DNA from: Neoarius graeffei
Taxonomy: Eukaryota; Chordata; Actinopteri; Siluriformes; Ariidae
Reading direction: 5' to 3'
DNA: 64,000 nt
Assembly: GCF_027579695.1 (NCBI RefSeq)
Contig: NC_083572.1
Coordinates: 12,789,915 to 12,853,914 of the forward strand
Shown here: in pieces, positions 1 to 11,039 of the stretch
Position numbering within the stretch: the first letter of the stretch is position 1
How the letters are laid out: each line of letters starts with the position of its first letter
Translations under genes and position numbers: made by a program
The notes under the pieces: model-generated
Seen by the model: the letters and a program-made list of their open reading frames with translations, nothing else
Databases searched by the model: none
Told to the model about the DNA's origin: nothing

Positions 1-70
1 TCCATCCAAAACACCCTTTTACTCAGCAACCACAAATCATAGCCACTTGGTACCAAACTTCAGCTTGGGG

Positions 71-147
71 TTAGATTAGATTAGATTAGATTAGATTAGA
101 TTAGATTAGATTAGATTAGATTAGATTAGATTAGATTAGATTAGATT
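71..147. repeat. (TTAGA)n pentanucleotide microsatellite, LINE tail
   Basis: About fifteen near-perfect TTAGA units directly next to the LINE 3' UTR. The position shows it is the 3' tail of the retrotransposon, possibly expanded after insertion. Confidence 0.9.
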
Positions 148-989
148 CACTTTATTCATCCCACATCGGGGAAATTCACATGTTACAGTAGCAAGAAAAT
201 GTCAAACAGATAACAAATAAAACTGAAATAAAAATGAGACAAATGAAGGATTAAATACAGAGGGCTATTTGCATTATCTACCGTGAAAAAGTATAGAAAA
301 ATTGCCTTATTGAGAGGCTCGGAAAAATTGCACATTACAGGTAGACTCTGTATATATACACACACTCACACATCGTATTTATATATAAATATAAGTATGC
401 ATAAAAATAGTTTAAGGCCTATATTATTGCACATAATAATTGCATCGATGAGAGATGGCAGATGTAGTAGTGGTGAAGTAGTGCAAATATAACGACAAAC
501 AGGTTATTGGTGCTACGTTACAAGTTGTGGGTGTTATACAGTCTGACAGCAATAGGTATGAATGACCTGCGGTATCTCTCCTTCTTACACCGTGGGTGTA
601 GCAGTCTACTACTAAGAGAGCTGCTTAAAGTCCCCACAGCCTTTAAGGGGGGTGAGGGGGTTCTCCATGATTGAGGTCAGCTTGGCTAACATCATCCTCT
701 CACCCACCACCTCAATGGAGTCCAGACAACAGTCCAAGACTGAGCCAGCCCTTCTGACCAGTTTATTAAGTTTCTTCCTGTCCCTCTCTGAACTTCCGCA
801 GCCCCAGCAGACCACAGCGTAGAAAATCGCTGATGCTACCACAGAGTCATAAAAGTCCTAAGCAGTGTCCTGCACACACCAAAAGTCTTCTCAAGAGGTG
901 GAGACAACTTTGGCCCTTCTTGTACAGGACATCTGTGTTGTTAGTCCAGTCCAGTTTGTTGTTGAGGTGAACACCCAGGTATTTGTACT
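71..989 (-). mobile_element. 5'-truncated L2-like LINE remnant with (TCTAA)n 3' tail
   Basis: Read on the minus strand, this has the last part of a non-LTR reverse transcriptase. 'YKYLGVHLNNKLDW' (about 950-980) is followed by 'VASAIFYAVVCWG' and 'DSIEVVGERMMLAKLTSIM' (about 665-842), in more than one frame, so it is frameshifted and dead. The 3' end has the typical 'GGGATGAATAAAGTGAATC' run into a TCTAA pentamer array (71-147), which is how this LINE type ends. The 5' end stops at the RT C-terminal region, as expected of a truncated insertion. It sits inside a tandem-repeat unit whose uninterrupted form is at about 1490-1520, which fixes both boundaries. The L2/CR1-type assignment rests on remembered family motifs. 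Confidence 0.75.
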
Positions 990-1062
990 CTATACCGTGT
1001 ATACCGTTTTCAGGTCTGTCACACATTGACTTCCTGGTTACCGACTGAATGTATTTACGAAA

Positions 1063-1425
1063 CATCTCATCTCATTATCTCTAGCCGCTTTATCCTGTTC
1101 TATAGGGTCACAGGCAAGCTGGAGCCTATCCCAGCTGACTACGGGCGAAAGGCGGGGTACACCCTGGACAAGTCGCCAGGTCATCACAGGGCTGACACAT
1201 AGACACAGACAACCATTCACACTCACACCTATGGTCAATTTAGAGTCACCAGTTAACCTAACCTGCATGTCTTTGGACTGTGGGGGAAACCGGAGCACCC
1301 GGAGGAAACCCACGTGGAGAACATGCAAACTCCGCACAGTAAGACCCTTGCCGGCCACAGGGCTCGAACCCAGGACCTTCTTGCTGTGAGGCAACAGCGC
1401 TAACCACTACACCACCGTGCCGCCC
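1063..1425 (-). mobile_element. tRNA-derived SINE (family S1)
   Basis: Minus-strand copy of the SINE found eight times in this window. The head carries a pol III A box like TGGTGTAGTGG and a B box like GGTTCGAGCCC; the body has the 'acatgcaggttaggttaac' segment; the tail is GAGAT repeats. Flanks 'atttacgaaa' and 'atttacaaaa' look like a TSD, but both strings also occur within the host tandem unit, so the duplication is not proven here. Confidence 0.9.
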
Positions 1426-1645
1426 CATTTACAAAATTTCGTAACACTTTTCTCAGCAACTACAAATCACAACTGCTTGATCTTTGGTACTGAGCTTCAG
1501 CTTGGGGTTCTATACCGTGTATACCATTTTCAGGTCTGTCCCACATCAACTTCCTGTTTACCGACTGAATGTATTTACGAAACATAGGGTAGATTTACAA
1601 AATTTTCGTAATACTTTTCTCAGCAAGTACAAACTATACTGCTCT

Positions 1646-3200
1646 TTACTTGTTTCAGGGTTAATTATTTGTTGAAGTCAACATTCATAATAAGTGTCCT
1701 ATTCCTTCGGTTGTTTGCATTCTGATATAAGCGAGAGCGAGGGTATATGTAAGTGAGCAGTAGCTCACAGTTGATCTTGTTTTTTTTTTATTATTATTAA
1801 TGCTAATGTTTACGTGTCATCTAAAAACACCTAACCCACTTGTGTTGTCCACTCTGAACTAACACTACTGTAAGAATTAACGTCAGCTGCCTGCATGTGG
1901 GACCGAATATAATGCAACTTTTACCACCGTCCCCATGGGACATGATTACACACGTCTGTACACACCTAATGATGGGGAGAAATGAATAGGTTACGGAGAT
2001 GATAAATGTAAATCGAGACTCCTTTAATAATAAATAAGTTCATTTTTGTGTGGATTATAACTATGTAATTTCAGCATAAGCGATCTGTTTTGATATTTGT
2101 ACTCCAGGTGTATACAGATTATGTTTCAAGAACAATTAGACACCCAGTAATCATTTAAGAAGTTTATTACTGCATTACTAGCTTGTAAAATCTAAAAAAG
2201 TACATGGCATCCATGACTTGTACAAAAGTGTATATATAATGTGCAAAATACCAATTTTCAGAATAAGAGAAATTATAAATAACTTGGCACATTGTCATTT
2301 TGCCAAGACACAACAAATTATTTTTCAATCTTAATGAAGCAGGTAGCGCCACGTGTTTACACAATTACCAGCTTTTTACACCTGTGTTGCTTCTCGACCA
2401 CCTCATAATTAATCCCTAGATGTTTTCATTAATGGCTTAATTAAAGAGGGTTTTATGTTACTCAATACATGGCATCATTGCAGAGAAATGAGGGAACACG
2501 TCAGTACGGAGGATGGAAAGGAAACAAAAGGGTCTGTCAGCATGGACGTGTAAAAACGCAGAATTAAAACCAAGGTATGTTCTTTTATATACAGTTGATC
2601 ATGTATCAAATTTGGCTCTTTGATTGAGGTGCTGGATGTTAAGATATGATTGCATTAAGTGTTCAGAGTGTTCACGCACAAAATATGGGCTCTTTGAGCA
2701 ATGGTTGAAGATGATGCATTGAATTTTCTGAGTAAAAGTAATGTTTTAGTGGAATGCGTTAATTTATTTATACTGGATAAGGTTGCTTCGGAATAATGCA
2801 GCAACACAAATTGTGCAAAATTTCTGATTTGGTAGAATTGTGTGAGAGTTCCTGGATACACCTTTGTGGGATATAAAGACAGGACAAGCAAAGCTGAAAG
2901 AGTGAACGTTCTTTCATTTGTAGGCTCTAAATCATTGCTTCTGTGAGTTTCTACTTCTATGCTGTAAGATGTTTAAAACGGGCTTTCGAACATTTTTTAG
3001 AGATAAATAAGAGAAAGATATTTCTTTGATGAGCTACACAAAGGTGAGAGCATCAAATTTACTTTTTTTTTTTTGCCAGGCTCCAATGCAAACTTAATGT
3101 AACTATCATACATCGAATCATAAACTGATTCACAGTCTGAATCAAAAGCTGTGGAACACCAGGATAAAAAAACTTTCACCAGGTGAATTTGAATAATAAC
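1646..3200. other. no gene recognised
   Basis: AT-rich sequence with only short, composition-driven open frames. A T run is at 3062-3074. No domain, RNA gene or clear repeat boundary was recognised. Confidence 0.5.
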
Positions 3201-3212
3201 TCTGATCGAATC

Positions 3213-3572
3213 TCATCTCATCATCTCTAGCCGCTTTATCCTGTTCTACAGGGTCGCAGGCAAGCTGGAGCCTATCCCAGCTGACTACGGGCGAAAGGCG
3301 GGGTACATCCTGGACAAGTCGCCAGGTCATCACAGGGCTGACACATAGATACAGACAAGCATTCACACCTACGGTCAATTTAGAGTCACCAGTTAACCTA
3401 ACCTGCATGTCTTTGGACTGTGGGGGAAAACGGAGCACCCGGAGGAAACCCACGCGGACACGGGGAGAACATGCAAACTCCACACAGAAAGGCCCTTGCC
3501 GGCCACGGGGCTCGAACCCGGACCTTCTTGCTGTGAGGCGACAGCGCTAACCACTACACCACCGTGCCACCC
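3213..3572 (-). mobile_element. tRNA-derived SINE S1 with 11-bp TSD
   Basis: Complete minus-strand S1 copy. The TSD CTGATCGAATC is at 3202-3212 and again at 3573-3583. The insertion lies about 50 bp beyond the stop codon of the GPCR (3624), so it is in or near that gene's 3' UTR and could be transcribed antisense to itself as part of the receptor mRNA. Confidence 0.95.
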
Positions 3573-3623
3573 CTGATCGAATCGCTTGCTTGTAAATTCT
3601 CGAGAATAGACACGATTGGTTTT

Positions 3624-4526
3624 TTACGCATTGACGTTGACTGGATTCTTTGCAGGTCCCTTCAGACAGGAGCAGGAGTTCAGCCTGTCCATCTTGGAGA
3701 TGTAAAGTATCGGCTCAATGGTGCTGCTCAAGTCCATGATGGAGAAAACAGAGACGCTGATTTGGCAGTGCAGTTGGACGAACGTGTAGGTGGAGGCAAA
3801 CGGCATGAGCGCCACAGGCGGCAAATAGTTGACCATGATGATCACCAGTAAGATGGCCACCATTTTAAAGGCTTTTTTCTTCACAGGATGCATCGCCTCT
3901 TTGCCAGCGACACTCCTCCGCAACACCCAGATGATAGACACGTTGCAGAAGACCATGATGAAGAAGGCAGACAGGACGAGGCCGCTGAACACCTCGGTCA
4001 CGCTCATTACTCCCAGAATGCTTTTGGTGATCGCATAGGCTAAGACCAGCATCCATACAAAGGCTGAGATTAACCCCCGTATGCGGTTATCACGGATGTT
4101 TGTGAACACGATGGGGTACACAACGGCGATGTACCTGTCCAAGCAGATGCAGGTATGGAACAGCGGTGCCGTATCTTTCACGCCATATGCAAAACGTTGT
4201 AAATACCAGACACCCCAGTGGTCCAGGTACAGCCGGTTGAGCAGTTCCACAGGCGTCATCAGGCAGAAGAAGGCATCCAGTGCAGCAAGGTTGAAGATAA
4301 ACATGTTGGATGTGGAGCCTTCACTTTTGCACGTTGCAATGTGCCACATCACTAGCATGTTGGTCGGGAAGCCCAAGGCTAGATTGAAAACTTTGACAGT
4401 GAAGTAAAAGACAAAGGCATATGGAGCCACGGCACACTTGTCATACTGGTACCAGAGTGGTTGACGCCAACCAGCAGCTGTCATGTTTGGAGGTAGTTCA
4501 GAGGTGTTACTCATCTCGTTGTTCAT
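3624..4526 (-). CDS. Class A (rhodopsin-like) G-protein-coupled receptor, 300 aa
   Basis: Predicted seven-helix plasma-membrane receptor. From the chosen Met (ATG at 4526-4524) the helices fall at about residues 35-60, 74-95, 108-132, 150-170, 178-201, 218-243 and 252-277. Visible family marks are the TM1 Asn in 'GFPTNMLV', 'NLAALD' in TM2, an intact DRY (130-132) in 'CLDRYIAVVYP', and a TM6 proline in 'NYLPP'. N-glycosylation sites are at N7 and N14, and 'CSC' (285-287) is a possible palmitoylation site. The start was chosen because a polypyrimidine-AG acceptor ends 5 bases upstream of this ATG (exon begins at 4531); an in-frame upstream extension of 21 residues would lie in intron. Oddities: no Cys at the usual top of TM3 and none in the very short second extracellular loop, so the conserved disulfide is missing; TM6 lacks the CWxP Trp; TM7 has EPILY instead of N/DPxxY. 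The overall look is of the delta/purinergic-like group. Ligand unknown; it may be an orphan fish-specific receptor. Confidence 0.85.
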   Translation of the reverse strand: MNNEMSNTSELPPNMTAAGWRQPLWYQYDKCAVAPYAFVFYFTVKVFNLALGFPTNMLVMWHIATCKSEGSTSNMFIFNLAALDAFFCLMTPVELLNRLYLDHWGVWYLQRFAYGVKDTAPLFHTCICLDRYIAVVYPIVFTNIRDNRIRGLISAFVWMLVLAYAITKSILGVMSVTEVFSGLVLSAFFIMVFCNVSIIWVLRRSVAGKEAMHPVKKKAFKMVAILLVIIMVNYLPPVALMPFASTYTFVQLHCQISVSVFSIMDLSSTIEPILYISKMDRLNSCSCLKGPAKNPVNVNA

Positions 4527-4530
4527 GCGA

Positions 4531-4545
4531 CCTAAAAGGGAAAGA
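4531..4545 (-). promoter_or_regulatory. predicted splice acceptor of the GPCR coding exon
   Basis: On the minus strand the sequence reads CTTTCCCTTTTAG followed by GTCGCATG, a good pyrimidine tract and AG just ahead of the start codon. It implies at least one 5' non-coding exon upstream (higher coordinates, probably 4.6-5.2 kb or beyond), which I could not place. Confidence 0.6.
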
Positions 4546-4589
4546 CGTACCTTGGTTTGGATTTTGACCCTTTTCTCAATGTGGTCCAC

Positions 4590-5295
4590 TTTATGCTATA
4601 AGTATCCATATAATCAACCTTATATACCATCAAATATCAATGGTTCCCTACAAAAGTACTTGAGGCATTTGGATTACTTACCACTCTTAATCAACAGCCT
4701 GCTCTTGCGAAAGAAGCTTGACTCTTCTTCGATTTAGGACCTTCTCATCTGGGTCACCCAAGTATAAGTGTGTCCTAGTGTGAGACCAAGTCACAGAATT
4801 TTCGTCAGGCTCAATCAGTGCAGCACTTTTCTAACAACAAGATGACAATCAACGATGGTATGTCAGCTTGATTGGTCAAAGTCATAAGAGGACGTGTTGA
4901 GTTGGACGGTCTTGAGGTAGTTGATGCCCTGTTATGGGAGGGAACTTTCGGTACCAGTGATGCAACTGTGGGGAGACAGTAGAACTTTGAGTAAACAAGT
5001 GATGCAAGGCTGAAATGAGTAAATCTAACGTAACATGTTACAAATGCATGTTTCTGGCAGTCAGCAGATTCCGTGCTGGAGTTCTGCTGCCGAATGAGAC
5101 AGTGAGTGCACAGAAAGGGGGGCAGGAGACTACTGAGAGTACCCCCCCCCCAAAGTTCCTGAGTCTCAAAAAAAAAGCATGTCAAACAGTGACGTTTCAT
5201 TAATCACTCTTATATATAAAACTAATGTGGTGAAATCCTATGAGTATTAATATGAAGTTGTGAATAAGGATGCATACGATACAATCAAGTAAACT
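4590..5295. other. presumed GPCR 5' intron/upstream region
   Basis: No domain or repeat recognised apart from a C run at 5143-5152. It may hold the receptor's untranslated first exon or promoter. Confidence 0.4.
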
Positions 5296-5308
5296 ACAAA
5301 GGTATTTG

Positions 5309-5618
5309 GGGCGGCATGTAGTGGTTAGCACTGTCACCTCACAGCAAGAAGGTCCTGGGTTCAAGCCCAGTGACCGACGGGGGCCTTTCTGTGTGGAGTT
5401 TGCATGTTCTCCCCGTGTCTGTGTGGGTTTCCTCCGGGTGCTCCAGTTTTCCCCACAGTCCAAAAGCATGCAGGTTAGGCTAATTGGTGGCTCTGAATTG
5501 ACCGTAGGTGTGATTTGGCGACTTGTCCAGGGTGTACCCCACCTCTCACCCATAGTCAGCTGGGATAGGCACCAGCTTGCCCATGACCCTGGAGCGGTTG
5601 TGGATAATGGACGGATGG
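5309..5618 (+). mobile_element. tRNA-derived SINE S1, divergent copy, 13-bp TSD
   Basis: Plus-strand copy. The TSD ACAAAGGTATTTG is at 5296-5308 and 5619-5631. It lacks the central ~35 bp ('gtgaatggttgtctgtgtc...') and ends in a GGATGGAC-type tail rather than GAGAT, so it represents an older or different S1 subfamily. Confidence 0.93.
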
Positions 5619-5837
5619 ACAAAGGTATTTGAAGAACAAATATAAAGGTTTACTCATTTGATACCACCCAGAAGGAATAGCATTTCCATGTTACTGAGAG
5701 ATTGCAAAGTCCTGACGACTTTTCTGTGTCGGAAAATGGAAAGTTATGGCTGTTTCAAAGGTCCGATGCTAGCAACTCCTTCCAAAAATTCCATATAAAC
5801 ATCTCACAGAAAACTTCACCATTTCAACAATTACATT

Positions 5838-6017
5838 GCAGGCATTTACCAGATGCTCTTATTCAATGTGATGTACAACATACCCAGAGGAGCCTGAGGA
5901 GCAGTTGGGGTCGAGGTGCCTTGCTCAAGGGCACTTCAGCCATTTTTGTTGGTCTAAGGAATTGAACCGGTGACCTTTTGGTCCCAAAGCTGCTTCTCTA
6001 ACCTTTAGGCCATGGCT
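5838..6017 (-). mobile_element. tRNA-derived SINE, family S2
   Basis: Minus strand reads 'GGCCTAAAGGTTAGAGAAGC' (A-box region), then a B box GGTTCAATTCC, 'GCCCTTGAGCAAGGC', and a 3' part with 'AGAGCATCTGGTAAATGCC'. Two further copies are at 38159 (+) and 56690 (-). Confidence 0.85.
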
Positions 6018-6019
6018 TC

Positions 6020-7550
6020 CCTTGTTTATGGCTTACTCTGTTATGTTGAGTGTCCAGCATACAAGTCAGAATATGTTAGAATAAGTACGTTAATATAAAA
6101 CTGTGATTTGAATTTCAGAGGGAACTACTGTCATCGAATGTGAATTAACACCTACTGGCAGATCAGAGCTGAGAATTCAGCAGTGCTGAGGTGTAAACTG
6201 GAAAGTAGGAAAACCTCTGCTGTTAAATGAGTCTTAATACTACAACTGTTATGTCAACACTGAGGGTTTTTTTTATCAGTAACTTCCTTATGCAATTGGA
6301 CAAAGGTCTGGAACATGTGGTAGACAACGCAATCCATACATTATTATCACTTATACTGTACATTTATGTGATAATGGTTTTACATGGGCATCCTTGTCCA
6401 AGATCCATGAATACCAAGGTCATTAACAGATTTCTCCCCTGCCTCAGGTTATTGTGGTAAGTCTTTCATGATGAGCCAAGGTATAGTGTATTTATAAGTC
6501 TTCTGAACTATACACAATCTAACAGCTGCTTGCAATTGTTTAAGGAAAACCGTATGGCAGTCCATCCCACCCATTAATTAGGATAAATTATGCTCTCCAT
6601 GTATGGACTTGGATGCAGTCATTAGTATTTAAACTCCCAATGCTCTCCTTAGATACTTGCATGATTCGATAACCATTCACAACATCTTATCTGAAATTCT
6701 GTGTTTTTGTGCCCGTGGATGTTCATGTCGTCTCTGCCGTTTCAGCAGTTTTCAAGTCTCCTTCTTACGCCTTCATTGCTACGTGTGAGTCCTTCACGCC
6801 ATCATATCCCCCATATTAAATTTCGCCAAGCACTGTGTGTGGCCATCTAGGGAGCAATGTATAGTCTCTGCTTGATTAAAAACTTTAAGAGCTATGAATC
6901 AACATGGATAAAATGCATTGCAGTTTCTCAGCCCACCCACGCAGCCATCATGTCTTTCTGGACGAGCCATGTTTTTCAGGCTTGGGGTTTCTAAAAACAA
7001 ACTGAGCTTTGACTAAGTTTTCATCTCCCTTGAACTTTTCACCATTTTGTCGTGTTACAACCCAGAACTGAAATGGACTCAATAGGGAGTTTGTCATGAT
7101 TTGGTGGTTTTTCATCTAAATATGTGACTTCAAATGGCAACTAATTCAGAGGTTTCAAAGCAGTGGTGAAAAATACTTATTCAAACACAACTTGGAAATA
7201 TTTGTTCATATTTCTTCATTGAGTTTTCCTTCCGAATCAGTACTTACTTGTTTATTTTATATAGATTTGTGAAATAAAGTCCAAATTAAGACTTTAATTC
7301 CAGACTAGAGTGCAAAATGTGGAAAGGTTCAAGGGCGGAGGAATAGTTATATAAGCCACTGTAGATTATGGTATTGGTGCCTCTCCAGTAATGGATTTCT
7401 CTGTGTATTTTTCTTCACCAGTAAAAATACACAATCTTTCCATCCAGGCTTTCATGATAGACTTGCACATGACCACCCTGAGCTACTGTTTGGGGTTTGG
7501 GAAATGGCCTCCTCACGAGCTGATGACTCAGTTCAATTTAAAAAAAAAAA
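6020..7550. other. no gene recognised
   Basis: No convincing open frame, RNA gene or repeat boundary. Short pieces such as 'tttttcaccattttgtcgtgttacaa' at about 7036 look like old dispersed repeat but cannot be named. Confidence 0.45.
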
Positions 7551-7563
7551 CAAAACACAATAT

Positions 7564-7915
7564 GGGCGGCACGGTGGTGTAGTGGTTAGCGCTGTCGCCT
7601 CACAGCAAGAAGGTCCTGGGTTCGAGCCCCGGGGCCGGCGAGGGCCCTTCTGTGTGGAGTTTGCATGTTCTCCCCGTGTCCGCGTGGGTTTCCTCCGGGT
7701 GCTCCGGTTTCCCCCACAGTCCAAAGACATGCAGGTTAGGTTAACTGGTGACTCTAAATTGACCGTGAGTGTGAATGGTTGTCTATGTGTCAGCCCTGTG
7801 ATGACCTGGCGACTTGTCCAGGGTGTACCCCGCCTTTCGCCCGTAGTCAGCTGGGATAGGCTCCAGCTTGCCTGCGACCCTGTAGAAGGATAAAGCGGCT
7901 ACAGATAATGAGATG
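7564..7915 (+). mobile_element. tRNA-derived SINE S1, near-complete, 12-bp TSD
   Basis: Full-length plus-strand copy starting GGGCGGCACGGTGGTGTAG, with intact A and B boxes and a GATGA tail. The TSD AAAACACAATAT is at 7552-7563 and 7916-7927. Confidence 0.96.
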
Positions 7916-8021
7916 AAAACACAATATTAAGAAAAACATTTTTTTTTAATTATGGATTTTTTTTAAACAAATCACACCGCACTCACGATGAAAAGGTGCA
8001 AAACAAAACCAAAAGACTGTT

Positions 8022-8199
8022 AAAACAAGAAAAAATGTCTGCACACTTAGATCCTTTTATTCATTAAATTGCCAAGCTTTCGGTCAGAGACCTTCCTCAG
8101 GGCACAAACTGTTTGTGCCCTGAGGAAGGTCTCTGACCGAAAGCTTGGCAATGTAATGAATAAAAGGATCTAAGTGTGCAGACATTTTTTCTTGTTTTA
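8022..8199. repeat. near-perfect 178-bp foldback (palindromic) element
   Basis: Two arms of about 88 bp meet near 8110 ('gggcacaaactgtttgtgccc'). Arms read outward from 'cctgaggaaggtctctgacc' to 'aaaacaagaaaaaatgtctg'. One indel near 'cattaaattgcc'/'ggcaatgtaatg' is the main mismatch. No TSD identified. Confidence 0.9.
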
Positions 8200-8536
8200 A
8201 TTATGGATTTTTAAAAAAATGCAGAAAAGACTAATAAAATTGGAAGTTTTTGTATTAATAGTAGCCATGTACTGTACATAAAAGCCTTATTATAGTACAC
8301 TGCTCTCAGATGGAAAATCTAATGACTGTTACGCCACTGCTTTTCCCCAAAGTGGACACAGAAACAGGAAGTGAGTCGAATCTTATTTTAGCTCTGAACT
8401 GCTAAACAGGCCTAAAGTAAAACACATGACGTCCATTGTGTGTTTTGTTAAGGGTTGGACAGTTACATGGTATGACCACCAGGGGGCGAGCGAAACCTAC
8501 AGCAGAGTTTTTCAACCACTGCAGTCTTTCATGGAT

Positions 8537-8577
<41 letters not shown>

Positions 8578-9049
8578 ATGCAGCCTAAACACTGCAACCT
8601 ATTATTATGCACAAAAATGTAGCTGGAAACAGAGCAAACAGTATTTATCTTCTTATTTCCTGCGGCAACGCCACACACAGCAAAATGTCATGTGCTGAAA
8701 ATGTAAGAGCTCAGGTTTCATAGCTAGGCCTAATGAACTGGAATGACAGTTGTATGCCTTGTCACATGTCAGTCTTGGACTTGTCACAAGCCTGTATTCG
8801 TTAAGACATATAGGCAAACCTAGACGTAAACCTATGCATCGCTACGAAATATAGATAGAAATAAATTTCCTGATTAACGTCTTTAAAAAAGACATTACTT
8901 TAGATGATCGAGAATAGACTGTGACTGCGATCCACAGAGATCTAGATATCTATCGAACAATCTACATCATAAATCAACTTCCTGAAATCAAAAATGATAC
9001 ACACAGACATCTTTTACACATAAAGCTTCTACGATTATTTATCTTTTAT
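8200..9049. other. gene-free; contains (TC)n(AC)n microsatellite at 8539-8576
   Basis: The only feature seen is the compound TC/AC run at 8539-8576. The remainder is unremarkable AT-rich sequence. Confidence 0.6.
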
Positions 9050-9061
9050 AGATTAATGTTG

Positions 9062-9405
9062 CGCGCTGTCGCCTCACAGCAAGAAGGTCCGGGTTCGAGC
9101 CCCGTGGCCGGCGAGGGCCTTTCTGTGCGGAGTTTGCATGTTCTCCCCGTGGGTTTCCTCCGGGTGCTCCGGTTTCCCCCACAGTCCAAAGACATGCAGG
9201 TTAGGTTAACTGGTGACTCTAAATTGACCGTAGGTGTGAATGTGAGTGTGAATGGTTGTCTGTGTCTATGTGTCAGCCCTGTGATGACCTGGCGACTTGT
9301 CCAGGGTGTACCCCGCCTTTCGCCCATAGTCAGCTGGGATAGGTTCCGGCTTGCCTGCGACCTTGTAGAACAGGATAAAGCGGCTAGAGATAATGAGATG
9401 AGATG
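9062..9405 (+). mobile_element. 5'-truncated SINE S1 with 12-bp TSD
   Basis: Begins directly at 'cgcgctgtcgcctcacagc', lacking the first ~30 bp including the A box. It is nevertheless bounded by AGATTAATGTTG at 9050-9061 and 9406-9417. It was therefore truncated at insertion, as expected when reverse transcription stops early. Confidence 0.93.
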
Positions 9406-9789
9406 AGATTAATGTTGCTTCATCACATAGCATTACTTACTGCACTCATACAAATGTCAAATAAATACTGCTATTGTTTATTATTGGTAATCTTTTATGG
9501 ATGCATGTCATTGCATCATACAGGTTTCCATGCACAAAACATGAGATAAATATTAAATAATCTGAGGTTTAAGATCTGAAATTTATTATAAATCTCTATT
9601 GTTTAGCATTATTTAGCTTTCATTGATGAATGCTGTTGTGTCGTAGGCTACAGGTTACATGCATAAGCCAAAAGATAAATATATTACGAAATAGCATTGT
9701 CTATCTATGTGCATCTTTTCTGGATGAATGTAATGGCCTGAATGTCTGTTTGTGTGAGTATACATACATATATACTTATTATTTACGAT

Positions 9790-10760
9790 ATTATACATCA
9801 CAAGTGTTTTATTGGCAAACACACCACTCGTATTGTTCATACAAGCTACATCTGGGACATTAACACATTTTTTCAACATCCTCACGCATGAGGAAGTCGG
9901 TGAATTGTTTTTTATTAACTTTTGTAGTTTGTTTGCAAATGTGTCTATATAATTTTTAAAAAATCACACGTTGGTTTGAAGATATGAAGTTTATCTTGTG
10001 TTGAAAAACTCGCATTTTTCATGCGAAGTACATTGCGAATCTGAATGACATATTTAAATAATATTGGCTGGCGTTGAGTGGTATATCAGATATATTCCAT
10101 TCAGCTAGTGTGATATTGAACGAGTCGAAGACGAGTAGTTGAATGGAATATATCTTATATAGTATGAATAAAAGCCAGCCAAAATTATTATTATTATTAT
10201 TATTATTATTAATAATTTATTTTTTACACATTTGATAGCACTGCTGGCAAACAAAGAAATGCTGCTTCACATATACAACAGAAAACTCTCATTGAATATT
10301 TGCATCAGCTCCGACGTGTGATGTCATGTTGTCTTGACAACCATGCAATATTGTAAACCATATCCAATGCTCATTCTCCGTTGGGTAGAATGATATAATA
10401 CACGTAGGATAAGCAATATGCTAACAATATTGCATGTTATCAAACCAAATGAATGAAGCCCACTTGAAGGGAATAGAATAGATGTTTTTATTCCTGTATG
10501 TATAATAATTCCCGATGTTTCACTCCAATGATGTCACTCACAGTGTTTTCCTGCTGCGTTGTCAAAATGGCGAACCGGTTCAAAATTAATATTCTTTTGA
10601 ATAACTTGTTTGTTTTTTTTTGTGGATGTGTCCATATCATATAAAGAACATTATACGGTGGCGATATGAAATTTATCTTTGCTTCGTGAAATATGTTCAC
10701 CACTCGAAGATAAACTTCATGTCTTCACACAACCATGTAATATCCTATATCTGTCTATGT
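9790..10760 (+). repeat. dispersed repeat family B, copy 1
   Basis: About 1 kb that matches, in inverted orientation, parts of 50.1-54.2 kb. Shared blocks include 'ttgaagatatgaagtttatc', 'tggtatatcagatatattcc', 'gacgtgtgatgtcatgttg' and 'gaagataaacttcatgtc'. Its centre (10086-10170) holds an imperfect hairpin with arms 'gatatattccattcagct'. An AT trinucleotide run (ATT)n is at 10186-10210. Exact ends are not defined. Confidence 0.65.
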
Positions 10761-11039
10761 GTGTGTTTATTCTATACACAGTCACTGAATATGAACAATC
10801 GCATGCTCTGATTGGCTACTCTACTACTAGGCTGTCAGCTCATATAGAGGGAAAAAAATGGTGGAGCGTGTTGCTGAACCAACTGATGGCGAAATAAAAA
10901 CTCTACTCGAAAAGAAAACCCCAACAAATACCAAAAAAACCAAAATATGGAATAAAAGTATTTCATGTAAGAACGTGTCTTTTTTTCAAGAATTATTATT
11001 ATTATAGCATTTTTCACAAATCGCTCCTGTCATTTCACT

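Larger units (their letters stand above)
1..1645. repeat. ~160-bp tandem repeat, interrupted by a LINE and a SINE
   Basis: One unit runs from 'acacttttctcagcaac' through 'cagcttggggttctatacc' to 'gaatgtatttacgaaacat'. Parts of the first unit are at 1-70 and 990-1062, a complete unit is at about 1430-1590, and the start of a third is at 1590-1645. The first unit is split by a LINE (71-989) and followed by a SINE (1063-1425). It continues off the left edge, so the full array size is unknown. Confidence 0.7.

Noticed and set aside
7564-7640. tRNA gene
   Set aside because: A and B boxes are present, but the flanking body and TSDs show a SINE head; no clover-leaf acceptor pairing.
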